Notes under the pieces: model-generated
What the model was told of the DNA's origin: nothing
What the model saw: the letters and a program-made list of their open reading frames with translations, nothing else
The model's database searches: none
Part shown: positions 14,974-15,571 of the stretch, piece after piece
Numbering within the stretch: the stretch's first letter is position 1
How the letters are laid out: every line of letters starts with the position of its first letter
Program-made: the position numbers and the translations under genes
DNA from: Alphaproteobacteria bacterium
GTDB lineage: Bacteria > Pseudomonadota > Alphaproteobacteria > Micavibrionales > CSBR16-224
Length of the DNA: 15,571 nt
NCBI GenBank assembly: GCA_006226225.1
Contig: SBHI01000178.1
Span: 1 to 15,571 of the forward strand
Reading direction: 5' to 3'

Positions 14974-15570
14974 ATGCACCGCATGGCTTTTCTTGCCGCT
15001 GTTGTTGTCACAACCTCTTTTCCCTTACCTGCCGCCGCACTCGTTATGCCTGCCGAAAGAATGCTGCCGCATTGGCAGGTACAGCCGGATGACAGCCATA
15101 TCATCTTTCACGCCAAACAGATGGGCGCAGAGATTAACGGCAAGATGGAAAATTTTACTGCCGATATCGTTTTTTCTCCCGACATGCTGGCGCAAAGCAG
15201 CGTCACCGTGACCGTTCCTTTGAGCGGGCTGAATTCGGATTACGAGAAACGTGACAATACGCTGAAAGGCCCGGATTGGTTCGAGGCTGAAAAATACCCC
15301 GCCGTCACCTATAGCTGCCGTGATTTCAGCCTTATCTCCGGCGATGCGGGTGAAGGTGATTATCTGTGTAAAGGAGAACTGACCATCCGCGATGTCAGCA
15401 AAGCTTTTGATCTGCCCTTTCACCTGAAACTGGACGGAGAGACCGCATATATGACGGCGGAAACCACCTTTAACAGGCTGGATTTTGATCTGGGGCGCGG
15501 TGACTGGGCTGATTCGTCCATCATTGCCGGTGAGGTCACGCTTGAGATTTCCGTCACCGCGAAAAAATAA
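14974..15570 (+). CDS. Second YceI-family periplasmic protein
   Basis: This 198-residue exported protein has a signal peptide (about 1-22, ending PLPAAA) and a divergent YceI domain: WQVQPDDSHIIFHAKQMGAEINGK, then FTADIVFSPD, VTVPLSGLNSDYEKRD, GPDWFEAEKYPAVTYSCRDF and KGELTIRDVSKAFDLPFHL. It is only distantly similar to the YceI protein two genes upstream. Two cysteines (in YSCRDF and YLCKGEL) could form a disulfide in the periplasm; the upstream copy lacks them. AAGGAG lies 7 nt before the ATG inside the end of the b561 gene, 2 nt separate the two genes, and translation is probably coupled. The gene is complete, ending one base before the window edge. Confidence 0.93.
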   Translation: MHRMAFLAAVVVTTSFPLPAAALVMPAERMLPHWQVQPDDSHIIFHAKQMGAEINGKMENFTADIVFSPDMLAQSSVTVTVPLSGLNSDYEKRDNTLKGPDWFEAEKYPAVTYSCRDFSLISGDAGEGDYLCKGELTIRDVSKAFDLPFHLKLDGETAYMTAETTFNRLDFDLGRGDWADSSIIAGEVTLEISVTAKK

Positions 15571-15571
15571 A

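Overview
The window looks like a chromosomal segment of an alphaproteobacterium of intermediate GC content. The lineage is inferred from the form of NAD kinase (FRPRRWNGALLP-type core), the long M24 Xaa-Pro aminopeptidase, the IcmB/DotO-type secretion ATPase and the YceI/cytochrome b561 pair. A Micavibrio-like or Rhodospirillales-like lineage would fit, but the sequence alone does not prove it. I see no rRNA, tRNA, CRISPR array, transposase, integrase or phage gene.

Layout, left to right. (1) 1-368, minus: the 5' part of yejB, inner-membrane permease of a peptide ABC importer, cut by the window edge. (2) 369-1738, plus: a strong sigma70-type promoter, then two small Lys/Ala-rich helical proteins of unknown function that form a two-gene operon. 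(3) 1757-1862: a 106-bp imperfect palindrome between convergent genes; it contains the nadK stop codon. (4) 1859-3273: nadK (minus), divergent from a GNAT acetyltransferase (plus). (5) 3278-6466, minus: a 1062-residue IcmB/DotO-type (VirB4-like) type IVB secretion ATPase, with no other dot/icm gene in view. (6) 6666-8777, plus: an extended M24B Xaa-Pro aminopeptidase, divergent from icmB. (7) 8854-9753, plus: a single-domain bacterial voltage-gated sodium channel (NaChBac/NavAb family) with an unusual selectivity filter, TMENWPD. (8) 9760-13653, minus: a co-directional run yejA, GNAT acetyltransferase, pyruvate kinase. (9) 13788-15570, plus: a tight operon of YceI, cytochrome b561 and a second YceI.

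How the genes relate. YejA (periplasmic binder) and YejB (permease) belong to one peptide importer but lie about 11 kb apart here on the same strand, so the usual yejABEF cluster is split or rearranged. The YceI/b561/YceI block is probably an envelope quinone or isoprenoid redox unit. NadK and pyruvate kinase are housekeeping enzymes.

The least explained items are the strongly promoted pair of small helical proteins, the palindromic element beside them, the isolated secretion ATPase and the sodium-channel filter variant. I found no clear new multi-gene defence or mobile system. The pair at 616-1738 is the best candidate for undescribed biology.
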